A stretch of DNA of 23,168 nt from a virus, in the IMG/VR virus record IMGVR_UViG_3300031839_000574, positions 1 through 23,168 of that record, one strand, 5' to 3'. Under the pieces are notes generated by a model that saw only the letters and a program-made list of their open reading frames with translations, did not search any database and was not told the DNA's origin. Of this stretch, positions 6,591 to 14,098 are shown piece after piece (the first letter of the stretch is position 1; every line of letters begins with the position of its first letter). The translations under genes were made by a program, and so were the position numbers.

Positions 6591-6618
6591 AGCCATCCAA
6601 TAGGGTGGCTTTTTTTTT
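6591..6618 (+). terminator. Rho-independent terminator
   Basis: AGCCATCC (6591-6598) pairs with GGGTGGCT (6603-6610), 8 bp with one G:T wobble, across an AATA loop; T8 (6611-6618) follows. It ends the 6354 unit. A -7-like TATTTTTG follows two bases after the T-run. Confidence 0.85.
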
Positions 6619-6619
6619 A

Positions 6620-6627
6620 TATTTTTG
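6620..6627 (+). promoter_or_regulatory. -7-like element TATTTTTG upstream of terminase
   Basis: TATTTTTG matches TAnnTTTG and lies 5 bases before ATG 6632, directly after the terminator. No TTTG is found at the expected -33 position, so a promoter is possible but incomplete. If used, the transcript would be nearly leaderless. Confidence 0.35.
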
Positions 6628-6631
6628 TAGT

Positions 6632-6988
6632 ATGGCAAATAAGCAAAATTCGACACTAAAAAAAGCAATGATCGCTGCATTGGAAAAATCCCTTTGCGTT
6701 GTTACAACCGCTTGCAAAACAGTGGGCATTGATAGGCAAACGCATTACAACTGGATGAAGGCAGATCCTGAATACAAAAAGGCGGTTGATGATTTGCAAG
6801 ATATCACACTTGACTTTGCTGAATCACAACTCCACAAGCAAATCAAAGAAGGCAATACAACTGCAACAATTTTCCTATTGAAAACCAAAGGCAAAAAGCG
6901 TGGATACATTGAGCGCAGTGAAGTGCAAATTGATGGTGAAGTTGAAAGCAAAATCATTGAATGGCATCCATCGAAAAAAGAAAAGTAA
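6632..6988 (+). CDS. Terminase small subunit (HTH, phBC6A51-type)
   Basis: 118 residues from ATG 6632, just after the terminator. The N-terminus carries a helix-turn-helix (LEKSLCVVTTACKTVGIDRQTHYNWMKADPEYKKAV) of the type seen in phBC6A51-family small terminases. It is followed by a helical segment (DFAESQLHKQIKEGNTTATIFLLKTKGKKRGY) that in this family ends in the same KTKGKKRGY-like motif. The small subunit binds the packaging site and hands DNA to the large subunit. The gene overlaps the large-subunit gene by 28 bases, as expected for the pair. Confidence 0.85.
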   Translation: MANKQNSTLKKAMIAALEKSLCVVTTACKTVGIDRQTHYNWMKADPEYKKAVDDLQDITLDFAESQLHKQIKEGNTTATIFLLKTKGKKRGYIERSEVQIDGEVESKIIEWHPSKKEK

Positions 6989-8139
6989 CGGAATATTGCA
7001 ACATCCAATTCTATCAAGCCATTGAGGCAAAGGAACGGATCAAAGTATTTCAAGGGGGAACAAGGAGCGGGAAAACGTATGCGCTTTGCCAGTACCTCAT
7101 CTATTTACTTACAACACGAAAGGATGCATTGGTGATTTCAATCGTACGGAAAACACTCCCTGCATTGAAAGGATCAGTGCAAAGGGATTTCATTTCATTA
7201 TTGCAAAAACTTGGATTGTATTATCAAGGGGTGCATAACAAATCCGAAAACACATTCAAATACAAAAATCATTTGGTTGAATTTTTAAGCGTTGATGATA
7301 GCCAAAAGATACGAGGGCGCAAACGCACACATTGTTTTTTGAATGAAGCGAATGAATTGTTTTATGAGGATTTTAGCCAAATCAATATGCGTACAACGGA
7401 GGAAATTTTAATTGACTTCAATCCATCCGATCCAGTGCATTGGTTATATGATGAAATCATTGATCGTGATGATTGTTTCCTTTCGGTTACAACTTACAAG
7501 GATAATCAGTTTTTGCCATTGGAACTCGTGAAGGAAATTGAGCGCATCAAATATCGTGATCCCGATTATTGGCGGGTGTATGGTGAAGGGCAACGTGCGG
7601 TGTTTAGTGATAGGCAAATATTCCAAAAGTGGGAATACATTCCATTCAAGGAGTTTCCCGAATTGGATTGGCATCTTGGATGTGATTTCGGATTCTCAAA
7701 TGATAGCACCGCAATTGTGATGGTGGCAAAAAAGAATGATAAACTTTATGTGCATGAAATCCTTTATGCCAAAGGAATGACGAATCGTGATATTGCTGAA
7801 TTCCTAAAACGTGAGGGGAAAAATCAAATGCTGATGTATTGTGATAGTGCCGAGCCGAAATCAATTGAGGAATTGCGCCAAATGGATTGCTTGGCAAAGG
7901 CAGCCATAAAAGGTGCGGGATCAATCAATGCGGGAATTAGTTTGATTAAGGAGTTTGATGTGATTGTTTCAAGCGAATCAAAGAACTTGCAAAAGGAGCA
8001 ACAAATGTATTTTTGGGAGGAATTAAAGGATGGAACGATCATCAACAAGCCAATTGATAAATTCAATCACTTGATGGATGCATTGCGATACGCCACATAT
8101 TCAAGATATAAAAACCGCAATGATTTTTTTGTGATTTAA
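6961..8139 (+). CDS. terL: Terminase large subunit
   Basis: 392 residues. The ATPase half has Walker A GGTRSGKT (32-39), Walker B plus catalytic glutamate in HCFLNEANE (124-132), and a coupling motif near SVTTYKDN (175-182). The nuclease half has the RNase H-like acidic triad: D242 in GCDFGFSND, D295 in MYCDSAEP and D373 in HLMDALRYA. This is the Terminase_3/PBSX-type motor that translocates DNA into the prohead and cuts the concatemer. All catalytic residues are present and the length is somewhat short but typical for phages of this type. It follows the small subunit directly and precedes the portal. Confidence 0.95.
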   Translation: MASIEKRKVTEYCNIQFYQAIEAKERIKVFQGGTRSGKTYALCQYLIYLLTTRKDALVISIVRKTLPALKGSVQRDFISLLQKLGLYYQGVHNKSENTFKYKNHLVEFLSVDDSQKIRGRKRTHCFLNEANELFYEDFSQINMRTTEEILIDFNPSDPVHWLYDEIIDRDDCFLSVTTYKDNQFLPLELVKEIERIKYRDPDYWRVYGEGQRAVFSDRQIFQKWEYIPFKEFPELDWHLGCDFGFSNDSTAIVMVAKKNDKLYVHEILYAKGMTNRDIAEFLKREGKNQMLMYCDSAEPKSIEELRQMDCLAKAAIKGAGSINAGISLIKEFDVIVSSESKNLQKEQQMYFWEELKDGTIINKPIDKFNHLMDALRYATYSRYKNRNDFFVI

Positions 8140-8145
8140 AATTTG

Positions 8146-8153
8146 TATTTTTG
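8146..8153 (+). promoter_or_regulatory. -7-like element TATTTTTG upstream of portal
   Basis: TATTTTTG matches TAnnTTTG, 16 bases before ATG 8170. The nearest TTTG (8128-8131) is only 14 bases upstream, too short for the consensus spacing. It lies inside an AT-rich inverted repeat (AAAATTT at 8138-8144, AAATTTT at 8157-8163). Confidence 0.3.
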
Positions 8154-8169
8154 AATAAATTTTTTATTG

Positions 8170-10092
8170 ATGGCATCCATACTCGATAGATTCAAAAATC
8201 TTATTTCAAAGAACGCACAACAAACCGCAGCGGAATATAACAAAGCCATATATCAATTTTTGGGTGAATCCATTGTTTGGAATCCTGAGAATGATGATAG
8301 TTACATTCAGGAGGGTTATAGAAAAAACGCAACGATTTATTCCCTTGTAAACATCATCACAAATGCTGCAACAACAATTCCTTTTCAAGTTTATGAAAAG
8401 GTGAATGAAAACGAAGTGAAGCGTTACAAGGCACTCACAAGCGGATCAGTGGATGCCAATTCACTTTACAAGGCAAACCTCATTCGCAAAAATGCAATGG
8501 TTGAATTGGAAGGAACGGAACTCCATAAGCTATTGGAGCGACCGAATGCAGCGCAATCATATTCAAGTTGGATCACTGAACTCATTGCTTTTGGTAAACT
8601 TACGGGAAATCGTTACATCTATGGCATTGCACCTGAAACGGGAATCAATCAAGGGAAATATAAAGAACTTTATGTGATGCCATCACAAATTATGGAAATT
8701 GTTTCGGGTGGTATTATGCAACCCGTTCAAAAATATCGCATTGAATATCAAGGTGCTTATGATATCCCTGCGGATGATATATGCCACATCAAAGATTTCA
8801 ATCCTTATTATGATGGCACTGGATCACATTTGTACGGGCAATCACCATTGAGGGCGGGATTGCGCTCCCTTACAACCAACAATGAAGCGGTGCAAACGGG
8901 TGTGAAATACTTACAAAACCAAACCGCACGTGGAATCCTTACAAGTGATGAAGGGGATATTAATGAAGTGCAAGCGCAACAATTGAAAGATAAATTCCGC
9001 AAAAACTTTCAAGGTGCGGACAATGCGGGTGATATTATCATCACTCCAAAAAAATTATCTTGGGTAAACTTTGGATTGAATGCATCGGATGTTTCATTAA
9101 TTGAGCAATACAATGCATCCATTAAAGATTTGTGCAACATTTATGCAGTGCCAGTGCAACTCCTAAACAATACGGAATCGGCAACCTACAACAATATGAA
9201 GGAGGCAAAAAAAGCATTGTATCAAAATTGTGTGATTCCTGAACTCAACAAAATTCGTGATGAATTAAACAGATGGCTTGTGCCAAAGTTTGGTGATAAA
9301 CTATTCATTGATTTTGATTATTCCGCAATCCCTGAATTGCAAGAGGAAAATGAAAAGGTTGTTGATCAACTTTCAAAGGCGTGGTGGGTTACTCCAAACG
9401 AAAAAAGGCGTGTGATGAATTATGGTGTGGATGATGAAAACATTGCATTGGATAATTATTACATCCCTGCAAACCTTATTCCTATTGAAACAAACGAAAT
9501 GCCAATTCCTGATCCAATTGATGAAATGAATATCAATGAGGAAAAGCAACTTATCAAGGAGGCACTTTGGAATATAGAAGTGAAAGCCGAAGTGCAAGGA
9601 ATGGCAGATGTGTACACAACCATTGATGAAGCCATTGCACGTGCCAATGAATTGGGCGGTGATGGGTATCACGAACACGAATTTGATGATGAGGTTGTAT
9701 ATATGCCATTTGAAACGCATCAGGAATATGAGGATGTTGTTGAATCAATGGATGAAAGCAAAGCTGAAATGTATGATGATTATCCTCAAACCGCATCCAA
9801 TAACGCAAAGCGAATGATTGAGTGGCGGGAAAAGTACGGAAGGGATGTTGTAAAAGGCGGAACGGAAGTGGGATGGCAACGTGCCAATCAACTTGCAAAG
9901 CGTGAGCCAATCAGTGCTGATGTAGTTTCAAGGATGGCACAATTCAATAGACATCGTGACAATGCAACCATTGCAGATGAGTACAAGGATGAGCCATGGA
10001 AAGATCGTGGATTCGTTGCTTGGAACTTATGGGGTGGCACTGCGGGTGTAGATTGGGCAATCAAAAAAATGGAGGAATTGCGCAATGGCTAA
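8170..10092 (+). CDS. HK97-family portal protein with C-terminal extension
   Basis: Start at ATG 8170 (a TTG lies one codon before). Residues ~1-440 follow the HK97 portal family: YRKNATIYSLVNIITNAATTIPFQVYE, HKLLERPNAAQSYSSW, GNRYIYGIAPETG, the YGQSPLRAGLRSL segment, and ASDVSLIEQYNASIKDLCNIYAVPVQLLN. Twelve copies form the DNA entry ring. Ordinary HK97-type portals are about 400-450 residues, so the remaining ~190 are an extension in two parts: VYTTIDEAIARANELGGDGYHEHE with YMPFETHQEYEDV, and a tail (NNAKRMIEWREKYGRDVVKGG, then AWNLWGGTAGVDWAIKKME). I recall both segments from other phage head proteins, where they occur fused to proteases or minor head proteins. That recollection could not be checked here. 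Confidence 0.92.
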   Translation: MASILDRFKNLISKNAQQTAAEYNKAIYQFLGESIVWNPENDDSYIQEGYRKNATIYSLVNIITNAATTIPFQVYEKVNENEVKRYKALTSGSVDANSLYKANLIRKNAMVELEGTELHKLLERPNAAQSYSSWITELIAFGKLTGNRYIYGIAPETGINQGKYKELYVMPSQIMEIVSGGIMQPVQKYRIEYQGAYDIPADDICHIKDFNPYYDGTGSHLYGQSPLRAGLRSLTTNNEAVQTGVKYLQNQTARGILTSDEGDINEVQAQQLKDKFRKNFQGADNAGDIIITPKKLSWVNFGLNASDVSLIEQYNASIKDLCNIYAVPVQLLNNTESATYNNMKEAKKALYQNCVIPELNKIRDELNRWLVPKFGDKLFIDFDYSAIPELQEENEKVVDQLSKAWWVTPNEKRRVMNYGVDDENIALDNYYIPANLIPIETNEMPIPDPIDEMNINEEKQLIKEALWNIEVKAEVQGMADVYTTIDEAIARANELGGDGYHEHEFDDEVVYMPFETHQEYEDVVESMDESKAEMYDDYPQTASNNAKRMIEWREKYGRDVVKGGTEVGWQRANQLAKREPISADVVSRMAQFNRHRDNATIADEYKDEPWKDRGFVAWNLWGGTAGVDWAIKKMEELRNG

Positions 10093-10219
10093 ATTAACAA
10101 TCATTGAAACTGGGTTTGATAAACCAAAAAAGAAACGCAAGGGAGTTCATTCAAAGAACGCATCCAAAGGACAAAACGGGTACAAAAAAAAGAATCGTGG
10201 TCAAGGCAAAAGAAAATAA
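10085..10219 (+). CDS. 44-residue highly basic small protein
   Basis: ATG 10085 overlaps the end of the portal gene by 8 bases; stop TAA 10217-10219. The product is about one third lysine/arginine (KPKKKRKGVHSKNASKGQ, then YKKKNRGQGKRK), with no hydrophobic core. The motif KGVHSKNASKG...YKK..RGQGK is one I associate with small proteins beside portal genes in Bacteroidota phages. It may be a nucleic-acid-binding or virion-packaged peptide. Family recognition is from memory and uncertain. Confidence 0.6.
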   Translation: MAKLTIIETGFDKPKKKRKGVHSKNASKGQNGYKKKNRGQGKRK

Positions 10220-10325
10220 AATCAAATGTTGCGCAAAAAAATTGTGTGATAAAATCAAAAGCGGATTGAAAAAATTCATCAATGGATTTTTAAAAGCGTT
10301 TTTCGAGTTCAATGATAGTTGGTAA
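10197..10325 (+). CDS. Possible 42-residue basic amphipathic protein
   Basis: The frame is open from a TTG at 10104, but that would sit wholly inside the basic-protein gene. A GTG at 10197 gives VVKAKENKIKCCAKKLCDKI and an amphipathic basic helix (SGLKKFINGFLKAFFEFNDSW). Three cysteines (CC, C) lie in the first half. The stop overlaps the start region of the next gene. Without an ATG and with this length it is only a possible gene; an amphipathic membrane-active peptide is one option. Confidence 0.35.
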   Translation: MVKAKENKIKCCAKKLCDKIKSGLKKFINGFLKAFFEFNDSW

Positions 10326-10326
10326 A

Positions 10327-10704
10327 ATGAAAAAAGGCATTAACAAATTCAAGGAATTGTTTTGGTATTCAGATAGTGAGCCAAACGAGGTTTTGATTGC
10401 GCTTTGCCACATCATTTGTTTACCCGCTGCCTTGCTTGTTGAGTTTCACAATCCATCAATCATTTTCATTATTGGAGGAATGGCATCAGGGTTGTTTCAA
10501 CTTTGGGCGGTTTTATGGAGTGGGCGTTTGCGATATCGTTTGATAGCGGTGCAAGTTGCTGCAATCATTGCATTAACAACAATCATAAACCTATCAATGG
10601 CGGGATTGATGGAAGGAAGTCGAACGGGGTGGATCATCATTTTAGGTTTTGCCATTTGGAATGCAATTAGAGTATTTAAAGAAAAATTAGAGCGTTATGA
10701 TTAA
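10327..10704 (+). CDS. Membrane protein A of a paralogous pair
   Basis: 125 residues from ATG 10327 (an ATG five codons upstream at 10312 is also possible). A short basic/aromatic N-terminus (KFKELFWYSDSEPNEV) is followed by three or four hydrophobic segments (ALCHIICLPAALLVEF, FIIGGMASGLFQLWAVLW, LIAVQVAAIIALTTIINLSM, GWIIILGFAIWNAIRVF). The next gene encodes a recognisably similar protein of the same length. Placement between portal and minor head protein is odd for a membrane protein. Options are a holin-like pair, superinfection exclusion, or immunity to the downstream MuF fusion; none is shown. Confidence 0.7.
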   Translation: MKKGINKFKELFWYSDSEPNEVLIALCHIICLPAALLVEFHNPSIIFIIGGMASGLFQLWAVLWSGRLRYRLIAVQVAAIIALTTIINLSMAGLMEGSRTGWIIILGFAIWNAIRVFKEKLERYD

Positions 10705-11074
10705 AAGATTGAAAAACATTTGGTCATATAGCGATTCACAACCAACGGAAATCACGTTGGCATTGGCAAATATATTCTTGACACACGTTGCAATTGGAAT
10801 TGAAATTGGTGAACATTACGTTTTTAGGTTTGTTATATTATTGAGCGGATTTTATCAACTTTATTGTGTTTCGAAAAATGATGTTTTGTGTAGATTAAAA
10901 GCGTCATTAATCACCTTTTCTGTTTATTTAATATCAACATTCATATATTTAAAATCTATCGGTTTGCCAACTCCAACGCACTACGGATGGATTGTGCTTT
11001 CATTTGCATCATTTGGAAGTGTGCGAAGATTAATTTTAGAAAAAATACACAAACAAATTAGAAAAAATGGATAA
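10697..11074 (+). CDS. Membrane protein B, paralogue of the preceding gene
   Basis: 125 residues, overlapping the previous gene by 8 bases. It shares with it the N-terminal YSDS[EQ]P[NT]E block, the [AL]ALx[HN]I start of the first hydrophobic segment, G-x-[FY]QL in the middle, and GWI[IV]L-x-FA near the C-terminus. It has about four hydrophobic segments (ANIFLTHVAIGIEIG, FRFVILLSGFYQLYCV, ASLITFSVYLISTFIYL, YGWIVLSFASFGSV) and a basic tail (RRLILEKIHKQIRKNG). The two genes look like an old tandem duplication that has diverged strongly. Function unknown. Confidence 0.7.
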   Translation: MIKRLKNIWSYSDSQPTEITLALANIFLTHVAIGIEIGEHYVFRFVILLSGFYQLYCVSKNDVLCRLKASLITFSVYLISTFIYLKSIGLPTPTHYGWIVLSFASFGSVRRLILEKIHKQIRKNG

Positions 11075-11378
11075 TATCACTCAAATCATTATCACACTGG
11101 CAACCGTTGCGGGATCTGCTGGGATATGGAAGTTCCTTGAGGCACGATTGAAAACAAGGGCGGAAAGCAAAAAAAACGAACTTGAAAATAATGATGGTGT
11201 GCAATATAGGGATGACTTAAAGCATCGAGTTAGAAACCTTGAGGCGTTATTATCACAAGCGAGTGATGACAAAGATGAACTTCGAAATCAAGTTTTGGAA
11301 TTAACCGCAGAGGTCAACGCACTTCGTGTGAAGGTTGAATTTCTTGAAAAGGAAAATGATCGTCTAAAAAACAAATAA
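11067..11378 (+). CDS. Membrane-anchored coiled-coil protein
   Basis: 103 residues, overlapping the previous gene by 8 bases. One N-terminal hydrophobic segment (ITQIIITLATVAGSAGIWKFL, about residues 4-24) is followed by a long charged coiled coil (about residues 45-103) with heptad-like leucines, ending VEFLEKENDRLKNK. This is the shape of an inner-membrane spanin or of small holin-associated proteins, but no lipobox partner is seen. Its stop is directly followed by the ATG of the MuF gene. The role is unknown; a spanin-like or toxin-immunity role would be speculation. Confidence 0.65.
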   Translation: MDNITQIIITLATVAGSAGIWKFLEARLKTRAESKKNELENNDGVQYRDDLKHRVRNLEALLSQASDDKDELRNQVLELTAEVNALRVKVEFLEKENDRLKNK

Positions 11379-13376
11379 ATGCCAACTCCACGTGAAAACG
11401 AAACGCAAAGCCAATTTGTGGCACGTTGCGTGATTGATGATGAAGCAACAAGGGATTTCCCCGATATCGATCAACGCATTGCATTTTGTTATTCCCAATA
11501 TGAAAGGGAACAAAAAAACAATATCATTTCAAAACAAGTGAAAGCCAATTGGCAGGGTGCATTCGAAAATGAAAGGCGCAAAGCTGAAAAGGCAATCATC
11601 GGATCCGTGCAAAGGTTTTATCAATCGGAATATGAAAAGGGAGTTGATGCGTTTATAATTGATAGCACAATTCAATTGGATGGTATATTCACAACAAAAG
11701 GTTTTGAAAAAATATATCGTGATTTATACGTGCAAACTGGAATGAGGTTTGCCAATTGGTATGCGAGAAACTTTGACAAATTTTTAAAAAAAGGAATTAA
11801 CCCAAATCAATATCAAACTCAATGGCAAAACCTATTCGGGCAATTCGCTCAACAAAATGCGGGTGCAAAAGTTGTACTTGTTCAAGGAACTGCAAAGAAA
11901 ACATTGCAAAGGATATTGAGTGCCAATATGAACGATCCTGCATTTGCTGCGCTCGGAGCAAGGCAAAAGCGTGATGTAATACTACGTCAAACAAATTTAT
12001 ATTCAAGGAATCAAGCATTGCGATTGGTGCGTACAGAGGCAACCGCAGCTGCGAATTATGGCACATTGCAATCCGCAACAACTATATTTCCCGCACAACA
12101 AATGATGAAACAATGGGTTTCGGGCAATGATGGGCGCACACGGTCCATTCCTCCAAACGATTTTGATCACGTTGTGATGAATGGCAAACAAGTGAAATAT
12201 GAGGATACATTCAGCGTTCAAGGGCAACAAATGCGTTTTCCTGCGGATTCATCATTGGGTGCATCAGCGGGAAACATTGTGAATTGCAGATGCAGCGTGT
12301 TTCCATTCCCAATGGAGGAGGCACAAGCAATCGGACAATTTGAAAGTATTGGATTTGGCATTGGTGCGGTGCAACCCGTATTGGCGGGAACTGAAACGAT
12401 TGCAGCAACACAATCATTTGCAACACAAGCAACACAAGCAACAACCGCTGCGATTGATTATTCAGCATTCAGGGCAAAAAGCAAAGCACAAGCGCAAAAG
12501 ATTGCTAATGATTTAGGAATTAAAAACTTTGATTTTGATGGATTGAATATGAATATCACGAATGAATATCTTGTTGGATCAGCAAAAATAAAAGATCGGT
12601 TTGGTTTTGTTTTAGATACGCTCTCATCAGGAAAGGGATTGCGTAATATGATTTACAACAATACGTTTGATGATTTATTCAAACAATCAAAGGAGTTGCG
12701 TGATTTAGTTGAAAAATATGGAATGACTGTTGTTAAAAAGAAAATAAATTCAGCAATAAAATCAAGGTTTAAGTTTAGGAGCAGAGGAAAAACGAAAAAT
12801 TTACTCAATGATCATGGTATTGCCAACTTTTCATTGTTTCCTGAAAGTAGATTTATTTCAATACAGGGTCAAATTTATAAATTTAATGTTGGTCAATACA
12901 CTGGAATCAGGCATTCAATGGATTATAAGAACGTGCAAAGATTGATTGAAGCAATAAAAAATCAAAGATCACGTGGTTTCTTTGCGCAAGGTGTTGATTC
13001 GGTTGAATATATCGTGATGCACGAATTCGGACACGCACTGGATCACGCAGTTGGATTTGCCAAAAGCAAAGTATTCAGGGATCTATTGGCTAAATATAGG
13101 GCAAATGGGGATGATTGGATTGCTAAAAATTTAAGCAGCTACGGAGTTTCAGATATTGCAGATGATGCATCAGAACTTATTGCAGAGGCATTTGCGGAAT
13201 ATATGACATCACCAAACCCACGTTTGATTGCACGTGAAGTTGGTGAAGCGTTGGAAAAGTATTTCAAATTAAACAAAAAGAATATGGATATTAGCGCACC
13301 AAAAAAGCAAACTGAAATACCAAAACAAACAATTCCGTTCGTTTTATCACCGCAGCAACTTAAAAAATATATTTAG
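11379..13376 (+). CDS. MuF-type minor head protein fused to zinc-metallopeptidase-like domain
   Basis: 665 residues in three parts. Residues 1-45 carry ENETQSQFVARCVIDDEA, then DQRIAFCYSQYE, a short cysteine-containing motif seen at the start of several phage head proteins. Residues ~60-310 are the SPP1 gp7/Mu F-like head morphogenesis domain, ending with the typical FPADSSLGASAGNIVNCRC (C near 302). After an Ala/Gln/Thr-rich linker (~335-365) comes a ~290-residue C-terminal region with HEFGH (548-552) and ELIAEAFAEYM (glutamates 603 and 607). This is the HExxH-plus-downstream-glutamate signature of zincins such as the anthrax lethal-factor-like family. MuF proteins sit inside the head near the portal and some carry C-terminal toxin domains delivered with DNA. 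Peptidase activity is inferred from the intact motif. Confidence 0.88.
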   Translation: MPTPRENETQSQFVARCVIDDEATRDFPDIDQRIAFCYSQYEREQKNNIISKQVKANWQGAFENERRKAEKAIIGSVQRFYQSEYEKGVDAFIIDSTIQLDGIFTTKGFEKIYRDLYVQTGMRFANWYARNFDKFLKKGINPNQYQTQWQNLFGQFAQQNAGAKVVLVQGTAKKTLQRILSANMNDPAFAALGARQKRDVILRQTNLYSRNQALRLVRTEATAAANYGTLQSATTIFPAQQMMKQWVSGNDGRTRSIPPNDFDHVVMNGKQVKYEDTFSVQGQQMRFPADSSLGASAGNIVNCRCSVFPFPMEEAQAIGQFESIGFGIGAVQPVLAGTETIAATQSFATQATQATTAAIDYSAFRAKSKAQAQKIANDLGIKNFDFDGLNMNITNEYLVGSAKIKDRFGFVLDTLSSGKGLRNMIYNNTFDDLFKQSKELRDLVEKYGMTVVKKKINSAIKSRFKFRSRGKTKNLLNDHGIANFSLFPESRFISIQGQIYKFNVGQYTGIRHSMDYKNVQRLIEAIKNQRSRGFFAQGVDSVEYIVMHEFGHALDHAVGFAKSKVFRDLLAKYRANGDDWIAKNLSSYGVSDIADDASELIAEAFAEYMTSPNPRLIAREVGEALEKYFKLNKKNMDISAPKKQTEIPKQTIPFVLSPQQLKKYI

Positions 13377-13402
13377 TAAATTTGTACAAAATAGTTTTAC
13401 TA
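13374..13402 (+). promoter_or_regulatory. -7-like element inside an inverted repeat before the protease gene
   Basis: TAAATTTG (13377-13384) matches TAnnTTTG, but no TTTG lies at the -33 distance. It is embedded in a 7-bp inverted repeat, TAGTAAA (13374-13380) and TTTACTA (13396-13402), whose right arm touches the start codon at 13402. It could be a weak regulated promoter or an RNA hairpin masking the start. Confidence 0.3.
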
Positions 13403-14079
13403 TGGCAATGATTTACAAGGCATCACCAATGGGTGAAATTGCTGACATCGATGAAAAAATGGGAATCGTAAAAGGTTACGGATCGTATTTTGGCAACAAG
13501 GATTCCGATGGTGATGTGATTGCAAAAGGAGCGTATCAAAAAACCATCAAGGAAAATGGGGAACGTGTTCGCTACTTATGGCAACACAAAATGGATAAAC
13601 CCATTGGAAAAATAAAAGAAATGTATGAGGATGACAAAGGTTTGATGTTTGTCGCTGAAATACCAAAAACAACACTTGGCAATGATGCGCTTGAATTAAT
13701 GAAAGCGGGAATCGTAACGGAAAACTCCGTTGGTATATTGCCAATCCAAAAACAAATGAAGGATGGTTTTCGTGAAATAACGGAGGTCAAACTTTACGAA
13801 ATATCCGCAGTAACTTTGGCAGCCAATGATCAAGCAAAGATTTTGGATGTGAAGGGGAAAATGGATATTGAAAACGAATTCAAGCGTTTCGATGCATTGG
13901 CAAAACTTATCCGCAAGGGCAAGATTTCCGATGAAATGGGATACGCTATTGAAGCCGAAATACTAAAATTGAAGTCATTTTTTATTGATTTCACAAAGCC
14001 GACTGATGAGGTCACTTTGCCGAAAAAAGATGATGCGATTGAGGTGTTCTCATATTTATCAAATAAATTAACTAAATAA
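13402..14079 (+). CDS. Prohead maturation protease (HK97 gp4-like, U35)
   Basis: 225 residues. The fold pattern fits peptidase family U35/S78-like herpesvirus-type assemblins. It shows GYGSYFGNKDSDGDVIAKGAY, the histidine in YLWQHKMDKPIGKI (H62), and the serine in TENSVGILP (S109), then KLYEISAVTLAANDQAKI. The remaining ~70 residues are a helical tail (FKRFDALAKLIRKGKI) that is probably removed or acts in assembly. The enzyme cuts the scaffold-like N-terminus from the capsid protein encoded next and then itself. The length is normal and both catalytic residues are present. Confidence 0.93.
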   Translation: MAMIYKASPMGEIADIDEKMGIVKGYGSYFGNKDSDGDVIAKGAYQKTIKENGERVRYLWQHKMDKPIGKIKEMYEDDKGLMFVAEIPKTTLGNDALELMKAGIVTENSVGILPIQKQMKDGFREITEVKLYEISAVTLAANDQAKILDVKGKMDIENEFKRFDALAKLIRKGKISDEMGYAIEAEILKLKSFFIDFTKPTDEVTLPKKDDAIEVFSYLSNKLTK

Positions 14080-14098
14080 CTTTTAAAAATTTTCAATT

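Noticed and set aside
8128-8153. Full promoter before the portal gene
   Set aside because: TTTG and TATTTTTG are only 14 bases apart, outside the 19-21 spacing; kept only as a possible -7 element.
10104-10196. TTG-started extension of the 42-residue frame
   Set aside because: Lies entirely within the basic-protein gene at 10085-10219, so the extra residues are most likely a shadow translation.
10268-10277. GAAAAAATTC, reverse complement of part of the promoter palindrome
   Set aside because: Lacks the flanking GGG/CCC and any promoter boxes, and lies within a possible small gene; matches only the AT core.
12400-12450. CAACACAAGCAACACAAG-type repeats in the MuF gene
   Set aside because: They encode the Ala/Thr/Gln-rich linker between two domains and are better explained as a flexible linker than as a DNA site.
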